The notes below the pieces were generated by a model. The model was not told where the DNA came from and ran no database searches. It saw nothing but the letters and a program-made list of their open reading frames with translations. DNA of 52,989 nt from NCBI GenBank assembly GCA_014323925.1, contig JACONC010000010.1, positions 1 to 52,989 of the forward strand, read 5' to 3'. The first letter of the stretch is position 1; every line of letters begins with the position of its first letter. The stretch comes from Chromatiales bacterium. GTDB lineage: Bacteria > Pseudomonadota > Gammaproteobacteria > Poriferisulfidales > Oxydemutatoraceae. Made by a program: the position numbers and the translations under genes. Positions 51,401 to 52,989 of this stretch are shown piece by piece.

Positions 51401-52259
51401 CTTTATCTCCTACTTTAGAAGGTGATGCTTCCTCAGTTTTTGGATCGTTTTCCGGCTCTTTTGCAGCTTGCGATACTGATGTTGGTTTGGCCTCCGATTT
51501 TTTGTCGTCGGCTGGTTGTGCTTCTGCAGTTTGCTCAACAGCGGTGTCGGTTGTTGTCGGCGACTTTTGTTCCGTTTTCGAGGGTTGTTGCTGTGGATCT
51601 AGATCAGGAGATACAGCTTGTATATCTATATCGGATAGATGTCGTATCAGCACCGTATTGTTGCGACTGCCCGGCACTGCACCTTTAATCCATAGCAGCT
51701 GACGCTCTTTATCAACTTTAACTATTTCCAAGTTTTTGACAGTCACACGCGCATTGCCCATCTGTCCCGGCATTTTCTTGCCCTTAAAGACACGCCCTGG
51801 AAACTGGCACTGTCCGACTGAACCCATCACTCGGTGTGATAAAGAATTGCCATGGCTGTTATCTTGTCCGTGAAAGTTATGCCGTTTAATAGTGCCGGCA
51901 AAGCCCTTACCTTTACTGATACCTGTGACTCGTACTTTCTGACCTTCGCTAAATATCTCGACACCTATTTCGGCACCCGTTTTTTTAATCTCGCGATCGG
52001 AAACTCTAAACTCGTGTATTTCTTTACCGGCCTGCACACTCGTCTTTCTAAAATGTCCTTTCATAGGGCGAGTGATGTTTGACGCTTTACGATTCTGTCC
52101 ACCGACTAATTGCAGGGCTTGATAACCGTCATTATCCATCGTTTTGACTTGGCATATGCGATTAGGGATAACGCGTATAATCGTGCAAGGCACCGAATCA
52201 CCCTGTTCTCTGAATATTCTGCTCATACCCTCTTTTTGTCCGATTACACCTATTGCCAT
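51390..52259 (-). CDS. rplC: Ribosomal protein L3 with ~70-residue low-complexity C-terminal tail
   Basis: 289 aa, against ~209 in E. coli. The L3 core is normal: MAIGVIGQKEGMSRIFREQG, GKGFAGTIKRHNFHGQDNSH and GNSLSHRVMGSVGQCQFPGR with VFKGKKMPGQMG. From about residue 217 the sequence becomes a Pro/Gln/Thr/Glu/Lys/Ala-rich tail (DPQQQPSKTEQKSP onward), likely disordered. It is read in frame to the stop and overlaps the rplD start by 11 bases. No frameshift or second domain seen. Confidence 0.96.
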   Translation of the reverse strand: MAIGVIGQKEGMSRIFREQGDSVPCTIIRVIPNRICQVKTMDNDGYQALQLVGGQNRKASNITRPMKGHFRKTSVQAGKEIHEFRVSDREIKKTGAEIGVEIFSEGQKVRVTGISKGKGFAGTIKRHNFHGQDNSHGNSLSHRVMGSVGQCQFPGRVFKGKKMPGQMGNARVTVKNLEIVKVDKERQLLWIKGAVPGSRNNTVLIRHLSDIDIQAVSPDLDPQQQPSKTEQKSPTTTDTAVEQTAEAQPADDKKSEAKPTSVSQAAKEPENDPKTEEASPSKVGDKDGT

Positions 52260-52275
52260 TGTCTTATCCTTCGGC

Positions 52276-52605
52276 TTAATTCAATTTAATTTGTATATCG
52301 ACACCGGCGGCGAGATCTAAACTCATCAAAGCATTGACCGTTTTCTCAGTCGGCTCGACGATATCCATAATGCGTTTGTGGGTTCTAATCTCGTATTGAT
52401 CGCGTGCATTTTTATCAACATGCGGAGAAATCAACACGGTAAAATGTTCTATTTTTGTCGGCAATGGGATAGGCCCTTTGACACGCGAACCAGCGCGTAT
52501 GACAGCCTCGGCAATCTCGCCGGCAGACTTATCAAGCAAACGATGATCAAAGGCTTTGAGCCTAATCCTTATCTTGCTTGCTTTTTCCATGATTTGTTTA
52601 GCCAT
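52276..52605 (-). CDS. rpsJ: Ribosomal protein S10
   Basis: 109 aa; [40 protein letters not shown], and [20 protein letters not shown]. Also the NusB partner in antitermination. The start at 52605 adds five residues to the usual N-terminus ([11 protein letters not shown] at 52590); GGAGA lies upstream of the longer start. Confidence 0.98.
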   Translation of the reverse strand: MAKQIMEKASKIRIRLKAFDHRLLDKSAGEIAEAVIRAGSRVKGPIPLPTKIEHFTVLISPHVDKNARDQYEIRTHKRIMDIVEPTEKTVNALMSLDLAAGVDIQIKLN

Positions 52606-52631
52606 TGCCTGTCTCCACTTATAAAAGCCTG

Positions 52632-52989
52632 CTATTCTATAATCTTGGACACAACGCCGGCACCGACAGTTCGTCCACCTTCTCTAATCGCAAAACGTAA
52701 ACCTTCTTCCATCGCTATAGGTCCTATCAAGCTCACCACCATCTTCACATTGTCTCCCGGCATCACCATCTCAACATTCGCTTCCAACTCTACCGCTCCG
52801 GTCACATCTGTTGTCCTAAAATAAAACTGCGGCCTATAGCCTTTGAAAAATGGCGTGTGGCGACCTCCTTCCTCTTTAGACAATATATATACCTCTGCCT
52901 CAAACTTCTTATGGGGGGTGATCGAACCCGGCTTGCACAACACCTGACCTCGTTCTACTTCCTCTCGCTTCGTTCCACGCAACAAAACA
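52632..52989 (-). CDS. tuf: Elongation factor Tu, C-terminal part (cut by window edge)
   Basis: The last ~118 residues of EF-Tu; the frame continues past the window end. It includes [20 protein letters not shown] of domain 2, and domain 3 [20 protein letters not shown] and [20 protein letters not shown]. Followed by rpsJ after 26 bases, the normal str-S10 link. Confidence 0.98.
   Translation of the reverse strand, partial: VLLRGTKREEVERGQVLCKPGSITPHKKFEAEVYILSKEEGGRHTPFFKGYRPQFYFRTTDVTGAVELEANVEMVMPGDNVKMVVSLIGPIAMEEGLRFAIREGGRTVGAGVVSKIIE

Overview
The window looks like a chromosomal piece of a gammaproteobacterium. The evidence is the uninterrupted tuf-S10-spc-alpha ribosomal block in proteobacterial order, a gammaproteobacterial-type RpoA, a Zur/ZnuABC locus with an enterobacterial-type Zur palindrome, and a FadE-type acyl-CoA dehydrogenase. 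Species was not determined. The GC content is moderate to low by eye and was not computed.

Layout. (1) 1-4275 is a degraded accessory region. It holds a frameshifted IS3-family transposase, a 5'-truncated sulfotransferase gene that an IS end cuts, a second IS3 remnant in the opposite orientation, an intact inverted copy of the sulfotransferase gene, an OrfA-like remnant, and a solitary PD-(D/E)XK nuclease-like gene. (2) 4616-11706 is a forward-strand set that looks light-related: DUF3429, a short-chain dehydrogenase, a CPD photolyase, an iron-sulfur bacterial cryptochrome/(6-4) photolyase, DCC-family, DUF423, DUF2237, a VOC protein and a SOUL haem protein. A solitary adenine DNA methyltransferase follows. 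(3) 12867-16021 is the zinc-uptake locus, zur-znuC-znuB divergent from znuA, with a perfect Zur-type palindrome between them. (4) 16168-21169 holds queG, pgi (variant active site), an MFS transporter and an NDUFA9-like protein. (5) 21283-29941 is a compact fatty-acid degradation operon: fadE, a dehydrogenase/hydratase fusion, thiolase, patatin lipase and acyl-CoA ligase. (6) 29954-34704 holds a purD gene of unusual (archaeal-like) type, a tandem pair of secreted FGE/SUMF1-fold proteins whose C-termini differ in the way diversity-generating-retroelement targets do, a small coiled-coil membrane protein and tRNA-Ser(UGA). (7) 34825-38594 is a minus-strand set of a porin, an FMN-binding protein, a PepSY membrane protein and a Tp34/P19 periplasmic iron-binding protein, probably involved in metal reduction or uptake. 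(8) 38999-52989 is the translation superoperon on the minus strand, from the 3' part of tuf to rplQ.

The most noteworthy items are the two FGE-fold genes with hypervariable-like C-termini (no reverse transcriptase or template repeat is in the window), the possible periplasmic flavin/iron module, the lipase placed inside the beta-oxidation operon, the low-complexity tail on ribosomal protein L3, and the Pgi homologue lacking the usual catalytic Glu and His. All calls were made by reading the sequence; no database search was run.
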